A DNA stretch of 56,364 nucleotides from Alteromonas lipotrueae (lineage in GTDB: Bacteria; Pseudomonadota; Gammaproteobacteria; Enterobacterales; Alteromonadaceae). The notes under the pieces were generated by a model that was not told the origin of the DNA, did no database searches, and saw only the letters and a program-made list of their open reading frames with translations. Positions 30,091 through 39,742 of this stretch are shown one piece after another. The stretch spans positions 1-56,364 of the forward strand of contig NZ_JAESDI010000022.1 of the NCBI RefSeq assembly GCF_019249215.1, written 5' to 3'. Numbering within the stretch: position 1 is the first letter of the stretch; each line of letters starts with the position of its first letter. The position numbers and the translations under genes were made by a program.

Positions 30091-30228
30091 GCCTTGAGCT
30101 AATAGACAGCCTTGAGCGGGTAAACAGCCCTGAGCGAACAGAAAGCCCTGAGCGGATAGACAGCCTTGAGCGGATAGAAAGCCTTGAGCGAACAGAAAGC
30201 CTTGAGCGTTTATAAATAGCCTTGAGCA
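30091..30228. repeat. 18-bp tandem repeat, eight copies
   Basis: GCCTTGAGC or GCCCTGAGC starts at 30091, 30109, 30127, 30145, 30163, 30181, 30199 and 30219, giving six exact 18-bp steps and a last one of 20. The typical unit is GCCTTGAGCGGATAGACA. It lies between the acyl-CoA dehydrogenase stop and its terminator, so it is transcribed as 3' UTR. Six of the steps keep a multiple of three, but no start codon or coding sense was found. Confidence 0.9.
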
Positions 30229-30234
30229 TTAAAC

Positions 30235-30272
30235 AAAAAAGAGGCCTACTTTTCTAAGTAGGCCTCTTTTTC
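30235..30272. terminator. Strong bidirectional terminator
   Basis: AGAGGCCTACTT (30240-30251) pairs perfectly with AAGTAGGCCTCT (30256-30267) around TTCT. It is flanked by A5 on the left and T5 on the right, so it can serve the acyl-CoA dehydrogenase gene and the leftward gene at 30325. Confidence 0.9.
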
Positions 30273-30324
30273 TTATTCACTCTTCAGTGTCCAGTGTCCA
30301 GTGTCCAAAAGAATGCTATTTACG

Positions 30325-30858
30325 CTACTCGCTGTCTTCATTCAAACGACTATGAATGAACTCAAGTTTGGCAAAACTTTTGTTTAACTCAGGGTTCGTC
30401 ATGACTAACGCCGCCACGTGCTCATAGCTTTCTTCGCGGGTTTGCTTGGTTAAAAATCGAATCATGTCATCGCTAGGTAACCTATTTAAATCAATCCCTG
30501 TGCCAGTAGACATGGCTTGAATATACATTGCTCGCGCAGTTTTAACATACCGGGGCTCACAGGTTTTTCTGGCAATTTTACTGCCTATAGGCCGATGGTA
30601 AGAACAGAGCACGTCAAACTTCGCCACTTCATTTATTTCGTGATACATATCCAAGAAATCAAATTTAGCTTTATCGAATTCACGCTGTAATTGCGGCTTT
30701 GTTTTTTGTCCAAGCACTTCAAACTGCTCATACTGTCGAGTTTTATCATGCTGCGCAAACACTGCACTACTAAACAGTAAGGTAACGACTGTGAACAAAC
30801 CTGTTAGGTACTTCACGGGGGCGCTAGATACAGCGGGAATGGTGTATGCCTTCATCAT
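30325..30858 (-). CDS. Secreted protein of unknown function
   Basis: I do not recognise the family. The 177-residue product has a signal peptide with a hydrophobic core (about 17-33, LTGLFTVVTLLFSSAV) and a likely cleavage after FAQ or AFA. The mature part is charged and helical in character, with two cysteines (C85, C100) that could form a periplasmic disulfide. It is a single gene between a terminator and the ABC transporter operon. No metal motif or lipobox is visible. Confidence 0.65.
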   Translation of the reverse strand: MMKAYTIPAVSSAPVKYLTGLFTVVTLLFSSAVFAQHDKTRQYEQFEVLGQKTKPQLQREFDKAKFDFLDMYHEINEVAKFDVLCSYHRPIGSKIARKTCEPRYVKTARAMYIQAMSTGTGIDLNRLPSDDMIRFLTKQTREESYEHVAALVMTNPELNKSFAKLEFIHSRLNEDSE

Positions 30859-30980
30859 GTATTCCTTTATTGATGCGTTAAACTTAACCTAGCATATGTG
30901 CAATTTATAGGCAAAAACAATGATTACTGTGCCTTCTACTACCGCTTGGGCTCGCGCCTTTCTTGGCAATACCTTCTTTT

Positions 30981-32102
30981 TTAGGCCATGCTACCCACGG
31001 TGCTTTTGAATCTGCGTAGGGCAATATAATACAGTACGCCCCCAATGAGCGTTAAGGCGATAAGTTGGGGGTACACCACACTCAGTCCCGCCCCTCGGTA
31101 TAGCACCCCTTGCGACGCCATAACAAAGTGCGTGTTTGGCGCAAGCAACATAATGTACTGAATCATTTCAGGCATACTTTCTCTTGGTGTTACACCACCA
31201 GACAGCAACTGAAGCGGTAATAATACTAGAATAAGCAAAAGCCCAAACTGAGGCATAGAGCGGGCAATGGTTGCCATGAATATGCCTAAACTACTCACCG
31301 CAAACAGGTGAATGGCCACCGCTAGCATAAATAACCACACGTCGCCATTAATGGGAATACCCAGCACGTATTGAATCACTAAATACACAGACATAAGTGT
31401 AGCAAGCCATACCACCAGCAAGGTGGCAGCAATTTTCGATAACATAATTTCACTGCTTGATACCGGCATTGCCAATAAGTGCTCTACTGTACCCCGCTCT
31501 TTTTCTCGAATGAGCGCCGCGCCCGATAAAATAATGGCAATCATGGTCACCGCATTAATTAGCTCCATAACCGAGCCAAACCAAAAACTTTCCAGTGCAG
31601 GGTTAAACCTTGCGCGCATCACTAAACCCACAGGATAACGGGTTTCGTATTTGTAGCCAGCAACAAAAGCAGACACCTCTTCACCAATAATTTCTGTAAT
31701 GTAACCATTACCCGTAAAGGCTTGGCTAATGCGCGTGGCATCTACGTTAACTTGCACATCAGGCACTAAGCCTTTCATTACGTCTTTTTCAAAAGACGGT
31801 GGTATCGTCACCACAAAGGTGTATTTTCCCGTGTCTAAACTGGGGTTAACCTCTTGCTCGGTAATAATCTCTGGGGTTAAAAAATACGGTGGCACAAAGC
31901 CGTCTATTACCCGATGAGAAAGCTGCGAACGGTCGTGATCCACAAACGCGATAGGCGCATTATGCAGCGACTCAGGCACAGCGGTAGCCGCTGTGTAAAT
32001 GTTTAAGGTGAAAACATAAAATATGAGCACCAACATTACAGGGTCGCGCCACAAGCTCCACAGTTCTTTTACGCTAAGATGCAATACATTCTTCAGCTTC
32101 AT
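30981..32102 (-). CDS. yhhJ: ABC-2 type permease YhhJ
   Basis: The 373-residue integral membrane protein has one N-terminal membrane helix, a large extracytoplasmic domain (about 45-175) and five further helices. The ABC-2 signature region contains ALIREKERGTVEHLLAMPVSSSEI (shown in part; about 195-215). It is the last gene of a three-gene operon with the RbbA-like ATPase/permease (4-bp gap) and an HlyD-type adaptor. Together they would form an efflux system across the inner membrane; the substrate is unknown. Confidence 0.88.
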   Translation of the reverse strand: MKLKNVLHLSVKELWSLWRDPVMLVLIFYVFTLNIYTAATAVPESLHNAPIAFVDHDRSQLSHRVIDGFVPPYFLTPEIITEQEVNPSLDTGKYTFVVTIPPSFEKDVMKGLVPDVQVNVDATRISQAFTGNGYITEIIGEEVSAFVAGYKYETRYPVGLVMRARFNPALESFWFGSVMELINAVTMIAIILSGAALIREKERGTVEHLLAMPVSSSEIMLSKIAATLLVVWLATLMSVYLVIQYVLGIPINGDVWLFMLAVAIHLFAVSSLGIFMATIARSMPQFGLLLILVLLPLQLLSGGVTPRESMPEMIQYIMLLAPNTHFVMASQGVLYRGAGLSVVYPQLIALTLIGGVLYYIALRRFKSTVGSMA

Positions 32103-32105
32103 GAC

Positions 32106-34886
32106 TTAGCGTTCCTGTTTCTTAAGTAGTACGACTGACAACCACAACGTAATTGGAATACCAATAGCAATGACATAAACCGCAAAATCTAATGTGCCGA
32201 AACCCAATCCTTTGCTAAATATTCCCCTACTAGCCAACAAGAAATAGCTTACAGGATGTATCTCACCAATTATCTTCCCGGCTCCTTCTAAAGCGGAAAC
32301 GGGCGTGATCATACCGGCAAATTGCACTGCTGGTACCATAGTACTTATGGTAGTCAGCAAAATTGCGGCAATTTGGCTATTGGTAAATACAGACGCCAAT
32401 AAGCCAAAGCTGGTAGAAAATGTCACAAACAGTAAAGCGATAATGGAAAACGCGAAGACATCGCCTTTAAGCGGTACATTAAAAAAGTACACCGCCATGA
32501 GCACTAACAAGACAAAGCTGGCAAATGAAGTCGCTATATAAGGCAGCTGCTTACCCAGTAAAAATTCGAGTTTTGTCACTGGGGTAACGTACAAATTAAT
32601 AATTGAGCCTAGCTCCTTTTCTCTCACTACCGCCAATGAAGTAAGTAACGCTGGAATCATTAACAGCAACATAGGAATAACGGCAGGAACAATAGCCACC
32701 AAACTTTTAATATCGGGGTTATATAAATAGCGAGACTGCACACTGATAAGTGATGTAGACGCAGTGGTACTGGTTTGAGCGGCTTGTTCTAGCAACCAGG
32801 TAACGTGAATTCCTTCCACATACCCTTCAATCGTTTCCGCCCGTGAAGGCATCGAACCATCTATCCAAGCGCCAATTTCTACATCTTCACCTTTATGTAA
32901 CTTTTGTCCAAAGTCGGGCGGAATTTCAATCGCGAGCGACAACTCACCACTTTTCATTCGCCGGTCCATATCTTCGTAACTGGTAATGTCGGGTTGAGTT
33001 AAGAAATACCGCGAACCAGCGAGGCTATTAGTGTATTGCTCGCTAATCGCCGACTTGTCACGGTCGAACACCGCATACTGTAAGTCTTCTACATCCATGG
33101 TTATGCCGTAACCAATAACCACCATCAGCACCATTGAGCCTAAAAACGCCATGGTCAGGCGAATAGGGTCGCGGATTAGTTCCAGCGTTTCTCGAGTGGC
33201 GTAACTCAAAAGACGCTGAAGCGACATTTTATAGCGGATTGCTTGCTTTGCAGCCATTGGGGCATGCGCTGGTTTTGACTGAATCTCCTGCTTAGTCTCT
33301 TCTTCGGAAGTTTCACCATTCGCTGTGCGTTTTGTATCGTTATTAGCCTGAGCAGCTTCTAAGTAAGCAATAAAAGCATCTTCTAACGTTGTCGCCTTTT
33401 TATGCGCAATAATGGTAGCGGGGGAATCAGTGACCAACACTTTTCCCGCATGCATAAGTGAAATACGATCGCACCTAGCCGCTTCATTCATAAAGTGCGT
33501 GGAAATAAAAATAGTGACGCCGTCTGCTCTGGCTAAGGTGATCAGCAAGCGCCAAAAGTTGTCTCTGGCCACGGGGTCGACCCCAGATGTGGGCTCATCC
33601 AGTATGAGCACTTCAGGTTTATGTACCATCGCGACCGCCAGCGACAATCGTTGCCGTAGCCCCAACGGCAGAGATGCAGGTAGGGCGTCTTTGTGCTGGC
33701 TCAATGAAAAGCGTGCTAGCATCTCTGCTACACGCTGCTCACGCTGCGCGTCTGGCACCATAAATAAGCGTGCATGTAACACTAAATTTTGTTCTACCGA
33801 AAGCTCGTTATAGAGAGAAAACCCTTGTGACATATAACCCACGCGATAGCGCGTGGCGATATCATTAGGATCGAGCACACTGCCCAACATCCATGCTTCA
33901 CCAGAGGTTTGTGGTAGAAGGCCCGTCAGCATTTTCATGGTGGTAGATTTACCGCAGCCGTTCGATCCCAGAAAACCGAATATCTCCCCTTTTTTGATAG
34001 AAAAGCTCACGTTATCTACTGCGGTAAAATCACCAAATTTCATGGTGAGGCGCTTGGCTTCTATTGCAATAGGAGCATTCGCATTATCATCAATAGGGGT
34101 AATCACCACCGGTAAATGTGAACGCCTTATCTTTTCAGGCAACAAGGCAATAAAGGCCGATTCTAGGTTAGTGGCGTTTGTTTTCGCCAATAGTTCGTCT
34201 GGCGTCCCTGTAGCCAGAACCTTTCCATCGTTCATGGCAATTAAATGCTCAAATTGTTGCGCTTCATCCATGTAAGCCGTGGCAACCAGAACGGTTAAGT
34301 CGGACTGCTCTTTATAAGAGCCACCTTTGCGAATATCGGCAATTAGTCGCCAAAACTGACTACGAGCTAGGGGGTCTACGCCGGTAGTAGGCTCGTCTAA
34401 AATTAACAGTTTAGGATCATGAATAAGGGCGCAGCACAAACCCAACTTCTGTTTCATCCCACCAGATAGCTTGCCCGCAGGACGAGACAGGAAAGGATAT
34501 AACCCCGTACGCTTAGTGAGGTTATCGATGCGTTTACGGCGCTCGGCACGCCCATGGCCAAATAGCTTAGCAAAAAATTGTAAGTTTTCTTCCACCGACA
34601 ACGTGGGGTACAAATTCTTCCCCAACCCCTGAGGCATGTACGCAATGTCAGCGCAGATAGCTTCACGATGAGAGCGTTCGCTAATATCACCGTTAAGCAC
34701 ATTTAGCTTACCTTGCTGCAATACTCGCTCACCAGCAATAAGCGATAACAAGGTAGACTTTCCGACGCCATCAGGACCAATGAAACCCACGGTGGCACCC
34801 CGAGGAATTCGAAGTGATATATCTGCGATTGCGGTAGTTGATTTGTAATGAACCGTCAGACCTTCACAGGTAATGACGTCACTCAT
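32106..34886 (-). CDS. rbbA: RbbA-like ABC transporter: two ATPase domains fused to a permease
   Basis: The 926-residue protein has two ABC ATPase domains and a C-terminal ABC-2 permease. Domain 1 (about 1-240) has Walker A GPDGVGKS (about 37-44) and signature LSGGMKQ. Domain 2 (about 270-500) has GSNGCGKST and [11 protein letters not shown], but its signature is replaced by [10 protein letters not shown], as also in E. coli RbbA. A polar linker (about 510-560) leads to the membrane part, with [21 protein letters not shown]. coli RbbA was described as ribosome-associated, but gene order with HlyD and YhhJ proteins points to export. The start overlaps the HlyD stop by 4 bp. Confidence 0.9.
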   Translation of the reverse strand: MSDVITCEGLTVHYKSTTAIADISLRIPRGATVGFIGPDGVGKSTLLSLIAGERVLQQGKLNVLNGDISERSHREAICADIAYMPQGLGKNLYPTLSVEENLQFFAKLFGHGRAERRKRIDNLTKRTGLYPFLSRPAGKLSGGMKQKLGLCCALIHDPKLLILDEPTTGVDPLARSQFWRLIADIRKGGSYKEQSDLTVLVATAYMDEAQQFEHLIAMNDGKVLATGTPDELLAKTNATNLESAFIALLPEKIRRSHLPVVITPIDDNANAPIAIEAKRLTMKFGDFTAVDNVSFSIKKGEIFGFLGSNGCGKSTTMKMLTGLLPQTSGEAWMLGSVLDPNDIATRYRVGYMSQGFSLYNELSVEQNLVLHARLFMVPDAQREQRVAEMLARFSLSQHKDALPASLPLGLRQRLSLAVAMVHKPEVLILDEPTSGVDPVARDNFWRLLITLARADGVTIFISTHFMNEAARCDRISLMHAGKVLVTDSPATIIAHKKATTLEDAFIAYLEAAQANNDTKRTANGETSEEETKQEIQSKPAHAPMAAKQAIRYKMSLQRLLSYATRETLELIRDPIRLTMAFLGSMVLMVVIGYGITMDVEDLQYAVFDRDKSAISEQYTNSLAGSRYFLTQPDITSYEDMDRRMKSGELSLAIEIPPDFGQKLHKGEDVEIGAWIDGSMPSRAETIEGYVEGIHVTWLLEQAAQTSTTASTSLISVQSRYLYNPDIKSLVAIVPAVIPMLLLMIPALLTSLAVVREKELGSIINLYVTPVTKLEFLLGKQLPYIATSFASFVLLVLMAVYFFNVPLKGDVFAFSIIALLFVTFSTSFGLLASVFTNSQIAAILLTTISTMVPAVQFAGMITPVSALEGAGKIIGEIHPVSYFLLASRGIFSKGLGFGTLDFAVYVIAIGIPITLWLSVVLLKKQER

Positions 34887-35947
34887 AGCGCAACCAACTC
34901 AGGCATATCACTAGGCCATGCAGCACTGTCATCTAGCTTTACCCATACCACGCCAGGCAACCCTGTTTTCACTTTCTCGATATACTTTTGCAGCAGATCT
35001 TTAGGGATTTGTGCTTTTACCCTAAACATCAATTTTTCTCTTTCACTTTCGGTTTCTACCGAACGAGGCGTAAATTGTGCAACATCTGCTACATAAGAAA
35101 TATTGGCGGGAATTGATACGTCAGGTGCAGCATCTAAAACAATTCGCGCATCTGAACCAATGGACAATCGGCCAACTTGCGTTGCAGGCAAATAAAAGGT
35201 CATATAAACGTTGGTCAAATCGACTAGACTAAGCACTCTTCCTCCGGCAGCAACCACTTCGCCTGGCTGAACAACCCGATATTGAATACGCCCGTTGCGT
35301 GGTGCTTTTAATAGCATATCGTCGATTTCAGATTCTATTTGCGCGATGGTGGCATCGCTCGCCGTAACCGCAGCTTTAGCGGACAAATACTGAGACTTTG
35401 AAGCTTCAATGGTCGCATCTGCTGCCGCTAATCTGGCCGATGCAGCATTAACCGCAGCCTTGGCACTTTCTACGGTAGTAAGGTTATCTTCAGCCAATTG
35501 CTTAGACACTGCGCCGGTTTTTGATAATTCGTTGGTTCGACGGGCATGGGCTTGTGCGGCTTTTAACTCTGCTTCTGTTTGTATTAGCGCCGCCTGCAGC
35601 GCAACTTTTTCGCTTTCACGTTGCGCAATAGCCATATCTGCTGCGGCAACTGCACTTTGCGCCTGAACTCGCTGGGCATTAGCTTGGCGAAGTTGGCCGC
35701 GAATAGTCGTGGTATCTAGTTTAGCAACCAACATTCCCGCTTCTACTTGCTCGCCTTCATCCACAAAAATTTCTTCGACTCGACCAGCCACTTTCGCAGA
35801 AATGCCAATTTCGATGGCTTCAATACGACCATTACTTGAGGCCACGCCCTCTGGTTCGGTGCTACCGAAGAAAGCTCGAAAGCCAAGCACGACTAATACA
35901 ATCAACAGAAAAACTAAAACAAAAGGCGTCTTTTTTACTGTTTTCAC
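34883..35947 (-). CDS. yhiI: HlyD-family periplasmic adaptor (YhiI-like)
   Basis: The 354-residue membrane fusion protein has an N-terminal membrane anchor ([17 protein letters not shown], about 7-23). It continues with a lipoyl-type segment ([18 protein letters not shown] and [11 protein letters not shown]) and a long alanine-rich coiled coil (about 80-190). The second lipoyl half is at [10 protein letters not shown], followed by a beta-barrel. I choose the GTG at 35947, which has AAAGGAT upstream and gives a length like E. coli YhiI; an ATG at 36025 would add 26 residues before the anchor. It is the first gene of the yhiI-rbbA-yhhJ operon and would link the inner-membrane transporter to an outer-membrane channel. 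Confidence 0.88.
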   Translation of the reverse strand: MKTVKKTPFVLVFLLIVLVVLGFRAFFGSTEPEGVASSNGRIEAIEIGISAKVAGRVEEIFVDEGEQVEAGMLVAKLDTTTIRGQLRQANAQRVQAQSAVAAADMAIAQRESEKVALQAALIQTEAELKAAQAHARRTNELSKTGAVSKQLAEDNLTTVESAKAAVNAASARLAAADATIEASKSQYLSAKAAVTASDATIAQIESEIDDMLLKAPRNGRIQYRVVQPGEVVAAGGRVLSLVDLTNVYMTFYLPATQVGRLSIGSDARIVLDAAPDVSIPANISYVADVAQFTPRSVETESEREKLMFRVKAQIPKDLLQKYIEKVKTGLPGVVWVKLDDSAAWPSDMPELVAL

Positions 35948-36139
35948 GGCGTGTATCCTTTGTGAATAAATTCGTTGCAAGAATGAGGGAAGCGCTGCTG
36001 TACGGGGAAACGCACAAACATCCATGATGAATTATTGTACGTTTTTGGCTAACTACATCTTTGTTCTACATCAACAAACAGTCACGTTAGATATTTATTT
36101 TCATGAATGGAAGAAGAAAGAAGAATAAGGCTACGTAAA

Positions 36140-36182
36140 AAAGATTGGCAAAATAGATGAAAATCACCTTTCACCTATTTTG
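36140..36182 (-). terminator. Terminator of the mmsA-mmsB operon
   Basis: On the minus strand, GCAAAATAG (from 36182) pairs with CTATTTTGC (to 36147), with an inner TGAAA/TTTCA stem, followed leftward by a run of T (rev. complement of the A run at 36137-36141). It lies 40 bp beyond the mmsB stop. Confidence 0.6.
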
Positions 36183-36221
36183 CATTATTCGTGGAGATGT
36201 TTTTAGGTATTGGGCCGGTTG

Positions 36222-37103
36222 TTACAGTGTGTTGATGATTGAAGAAAAATCAAGCGCACCATTTTCCTGGGCTTTTTCACAATACTCACGATATAACTGC
36301 GATGCTTTTTCCCCCATAGGGACATTCGCCCCAACAGCAGCAGCGCCCTGCATTGCCAAGGTTAAATCTTTCAGCATAAGCGCTGCGGCAAAACCACCCG
36401 CAAAATCATTATCGGCGGGGCTAACGGGACCCACCCCTTTTACGGGGCAGTAACTGGTCATCGACCATGTTTGCCCTGATGCATTCGAGGCAATATCGAA
36501 AAATACCTGCGGGTCTAAATCTAGCTTTTCTGCCAGCTGAAACGCTTCACAGGTAGCAATCATGCTGGCACCTAGCAGCATATTATTGCAAATTTTAGCA
36601 GACTGCCCTGCCCCACATTCTCCCGCATGAATAATTTTCTTACCCATGGCTGAAAGTACTTTTTCTGCCTGTTGGAACGCAGCGTCTTCCCCCCCCACCA
36701 TAAAGGTAAGGGTGCCGTCGCCTGCAGCCTTGGTGCCGCCAGATACTGGCGCGTCTACCATAAGCAAGCCCTGCACTTTTGCCATGCCGCCCACTTCCTT
36801 GGCAGTTTCCACATCAATGGTTGAACAATCTAATAGCAAGGTGCCCGGCCTTGCATTTGGTAGCACGGTTTCTTCGTATATGCCCTTAACGTGTTTGCCA
36901 GCAGGTAACATGGTTACCACAGCATCACAGCGCTCTACTGCTTGCTTGGCTGACTCGGCTAATTCGCATCCGTTCTCTTTTGCCATGACCATAGCATCAC
37001 TACTTAAATCAAACGCCAAAACGCTAAACCCGTTTTTTACTAGGTTTTTAGCCATGCCCGAGCCCATATTACCCAGGCCAATAAACGCTATATTTTTAGT
37101 CAT
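36222..37103 (-). CDS. mmsB: 3-hydroxyisobutyrate dehydrogenase
   Basis: Oxidises 3-hydroxyisobutyrate to methylmalonate semialdehyde in valine breakdown. The 293-residue protein has the NAD-binding FIGLGNMGSGMAKNLVK (about 7-23) and DAPVSGGTKAAGDGTLTFM (about 117-135). The catalytic lysine is K170 in GAGQSAKICNNMLLG. The gene follows the second methylmalonate-semialdehyde dehydrogenase gene by 33 bp, in pathway order, so the pair forms an mmsA-mmsB operon. It is cytoplasmic. Assignment within the beta-hydroxyacid dehydrogenase family is supported by this neighbour. Confidence 0.93.
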   Translation of the reverse strand: MTKNIAFIGLGNMGSGMAKNLVKNGFSVLAFDLSSDAMVMAKENGCELAESAKQAVERCDAVVTMLPAGKHVKGIYEETVLPNARPGTLLLDCSTIDVETAKEVGGMAKVQGLLMVDAPVSGGTKAAGDGTLTFMVGGEDAAFQQAEKVLSAMGKKIIHAGECGAGQSAKICNNMLLGASMIATCEAFQLAEKLDLDPQVFFDIASNASGQTWSMTSYCPVKGVGPVSPADNDFAGGFAAALMLKDLTLAMQGAAAVGANVPMGEKASQLYREYCEKAQENGALDFSSIINTL

Positions 37104-37136
37104 TATTCATTCCCCTTTAATGTGGTTGGTAACGGC

Positions 37137-38636
37137 TTATTCCATAGTAGGAATAACAAACGCATTGTCGTTGGTATCTGAACCATCTGGCCATCGCTGG
37201 GTAACGGTTTTCACTTTGGTCCAAAATTTTACCCCTTCCATACCGTGCTGGTTCGTATCGCCAAAGGCTGAACGCTTCCAGCCACCGAAGGTGTGGTAAG
37301 CCACAGGTACTGGAATGGGCACATTAATGCCTACCATACCCACATTCACACGTTGCGCAAACTCTCTGGCGGCATGGCCGTTTCGGGTGTAAATAGCCAC
37401 ACCATTGCCGTATTGGTGATCGCTTGCTAGCGATACTGCGTGGTTAAAGTCGGTGGCGCGAACAATTTGAAGCACAGGCCCGAAGATTTCTTCCTGATAA
37501 GAACGCATATCGGCAGTTACATTGTCGAACAATGTGGGTCCAATAAAATAGCCGTTAGTTTGCTGAGGTATTTGCGACGTGCGACCATCGTAAATAAGGT
37601 TAGCGCCTTCTGAAATGGCTAGTTCAATGTATTCCTCAACCCGTAATTTATGGGCAGAGGTTACCACAGGGCCGTAGTGGGCCGACTCATCTTCAGAGTG
37701 ACTTACTTTTATGGCTTTAATGGCAGGGATAAGCTTGTCGATAAGCTTTTCTGCGGTGCCCTCACCTACGGGCACTACCACAGGCAATGCCATGCATCGC
37801 TCGCCCGCAGACCCATACGCAGCGCCCACTAAATCAGCCACCACCTGATCTAAATCAGCGTCTGGCATCACTATGCCGTGGTTCTTAGCGCCGCCCATGG
37901 CTTGAATACGTTTGCCGGCTCGTGCACCACGCTCATAAACATAATTGGCAATGTCAGATGAACCCACAAAGCTGGCTGCCTTTACGTCTTGGTGATCAAG
38001 CAAGGCATCTACCGCCACTTTGTCACCATGCACTACGTTCAATACACCTTTAGGTAACCCTGCTTGCAACATGAGTTTGGCTAGCTCAACAGGCACCGAT
38101 GGGTCGCGCTCTGAAGGTTTTAATATAAAGGCATTTCCACAGGCAATGGCCACCCCGAACATCCACATAGGTATCATGGCTGGAAAGTTAAACGGCGTGA
38201 TCCCCGCCACTACGCCTAAAGGCTGGCGCATGGAATACACATCAATACCCGGCCCTGCGCTATCGGTGTATTCTCCTTTTTGTGCATGAGGAATGCCGCA
38301 AGCAAACTCAATAACCTCTAGCCCCCGTTGAATGTCACCTTGGGCGTCGGATAGCACTTTACCGTGTTCGCTCGAAAGCAACTGGGCAAGCCTGTCTTTG
38401 TCTTGCTCAACAAGGCGTTTAAATTCAAACATAACCCGTGCACGGCGCTGAGGGTTTGTGGCTGCCCATTCACGCTGGGCTTTTTGGGCTACTTCAACAG
38501 CATGATTTACCGTTTCCACGGTAGCCAGCGTAACGTGCGCTTGAACCTTTCCTGTGTTAGGGGCGAACACATCGGCGTGACGCTCGCCTTCAGCAGTATA
38601 ATCTTTGCCTTCAATAAAATGCGTTATGGTTCTCAT
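37137..38636 (-). CDS. mmsA: Methylmalonate-semialdehyde dehydrogenase (CoA-acylating), copy 2
   Basis: The 499-residue protein has the same length and motifs as the copy at 331 but many differences: GITPFNFPAMIPMWMF (about 146-161), FVGSSDIANYVYERG and catalytic C281 in ERCMALP. It converts methylmalonate semialdehyde to propionyl-CoA. Adjacency to mmsB assigns this copy to valine (and perhaps thymine) breakdown. It is divergent from a LysR gene at 38765, whose binding site is probably in the 128-bp gap. The two copies are paralogues, not a recent duplication. Confidence 0.94.
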   Translation of the reverse strand: MRTITHFIEGKDYTAEGERHADVFAPNTGKVQAHVTLATVETVNHAVEVAQKAQREWAATNPQRRARVMFEFKRLVEQDKDRLAQLLSSEHGKVLSDAQGDIQRGLEVIEFACGIPHAQKGEYTDSAGPGIDVYSMRQPLGVVAGITPFNFPAMIPMWMFGVAIACGNAFILKPSERDPSVPVELAKLMLQAGLPKGVLNVVHGDKVAVDALLDHQDVKAASFVGSSDIANYVYERGARAGKRIQAMGGAKNHGIVMPDADLDQVVADLVGAAYGSAGERCMALPVVVPVGEGTAEKLIDKLIPAIKAIKVSHSEDESAHYGPVVTSAHKLRVEEYIELAISEGANLIYDGRTSQIPQQTNGYFIGPTLFDNVTADMRSYQEEIFGPVLQIVRATDFNHAVSLASDHQYGNGVAIYTRNGHAAREFAQRVNVGMVGINVPIPVPVAYHTFGGWKRSAFGDTNQHGMEGVKFWTKVKTVTQRWPDGSDTNDNAFVIPTME

Positions 38637-38728
38637 GGCCTACCTCAACAACTTAAAAATAAAAACAGATTATTTACAATTTTGAAACCTTGCGTTAAAA
38701 ACTGCAAGTCAATATAGTTACAGCATAG

Positions 38729-38746
38729 TGCTGCATTTTTGCAGCA
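38729..38746. promoter_or_regulatory. Palindrome in the mmsA-LysR gap
   Basis: TGCTGCA-TTTT-TGCAGCA is a perfect inverted repeat 19 bp before the LysR start. A second one, CTTGC-N10-GCAAG, lies at 38689-38708. One or both probably bind the LysR protein and control both directions. Confidence 0.5.
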
Positions 38747-38764
38747 AGTTAAAAAGGTAATCAC

Positions 38765-39646
38765 GTGAACTGGGATGACTTAAGACTGTTTCTTGGCCTC
38801 GCCAGAAATGGAAAAATTAGCATTGCTGCCAGAAACTTACACCTTGATGCCACCACGCTCATTAGGCGTGTAAAAAGGCTGGAGACTGCCCTTAATTGCA
38901 ATTTGTTCGAGCTAAGCAATAAAGGCTATTTACTTACCGATCACGGTAAGCGCTTAGTCAATTACATAGAACATGCAGAGAGGTACATTTTAGAAGCAAA
39001 AAATGACTTAACCGATGAGCGCCAAGAGCTTTCCGGCACGGTAAGGGTTAGTGCTTCTGAAGGGTTTGGTTCTTGGGTGTTAGCTCCAGCATTGGCAGAG
39101 TTTAAGCAGCGCTACCCCGCTATTTGCGTGGAGTTAGTGGCAAACAGCGGCTTTTTAAATATCAATAAACGGGAAGCCGATATTGCCATTTTGCTTGAAA
39201 AGCCCACGAAAGGCTTGCTGTACACTAAAAGGCTTACCGACTACCGCTTAAATTTATACATGCATGAAGACCTAGTAGCAGCGCATGGTGCCCCAACGTC
39301 TATCGAGCAACTAAGCCCTTTTAACCTAGTAAGTTACGTGCCCGATTTAATTTATGCGCCACAGCTTAATTTCATTGAAGAATCGCTGCTTTCACCGCTT
39401 CACGCCCTTAAAAGCACCAGTATTAATGCGCAATTTCAAATGCTACGAAACAAAGCAGGTGTAGGTATTCTGCCTCATTTTATTGCCAAGAATGCCCATG
39501 AACTACAACCGATACTGCAAGATAAAATAAACATTACCCGCACCTTTTGGCTAGCAACTCATCGCGATGTAAGGCACTTAGCCAGAGTGAATGTATTTTT
39601 AGATTGGTTGAACGACACCGTGCAAAAATACGCTGACATCTTTTGA
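38765..39646 (+). CDS. LysR-family regulator of the mmsA-mmsB operon
   Basis: The 293-residue protein starts MNWDDLRLFLGLARNGKIS, with helix-turn-helix segment LDATTLIRRVKRLETALN (about 28-45), then a LysR effector domain including VRVSASEGFGSWVLAPAL (about 94-111). This N-terminal style is common in LysR proteins that act next to mmsA. It is divergent from mmsA, so it probably responds to a valine breakdown intermediate; that is inferred from position only. The start is GTG-free, with AAGG upstream of the ATG. Confidence 0.88.
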   Translation: MNWDDLRLFLGLARNGKISIAARNLHLDATTLIRRVKRLETALNCNLFELSNKGYLLTDHGKRLVNYIEHAERYILEAKNDLTDERQELSGTVRVSASEGFGSWVLAPALAEFKQRYPAICVELVANSGFLNINKREADIAILLEKPTKGLLYTKRLTDYRLNLYMHEDLVAAHGAPTSIEQLSPFNLVSYVPDLIYAPQLNFIEESLLSPLHALKSTSINAQFQMLRNKAGVGILPHFIAKNAHELQPILQDKINITRTFWLATHRDVRHLARVNVFLDWLNDTVQKYADIF

Positions 39647-39698
39647 TGTAGTCACAGGTTTGCCATGTTATTGCTCTCGCTAAGTTACACCCACATAA

Positions 39699-39722
39699 AA
39701 AAAGCGCCCGAAGGCGCTTTTT
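39699..39722. terminator. Bidirectional terminator between LysR and siderophore receptor
   Basis: AAAAAGCGCC (39699-39708) pairs perfectly with GGCGCTTTTT (39713-39722) around CGAA. It separates two convergent genes and can act in both directions. Confidence 0.9.
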
Positions 39723-39742
39723 AGTGTTCTTTCTATTACATT

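Noticed and set aside
30091..30228. CRISPR or coding repeat after acyl-CoA dehydrogenase
   Set aside because: The 18-bp units are directly adjacent with no spacers, and no start codon or sensible reading was found.
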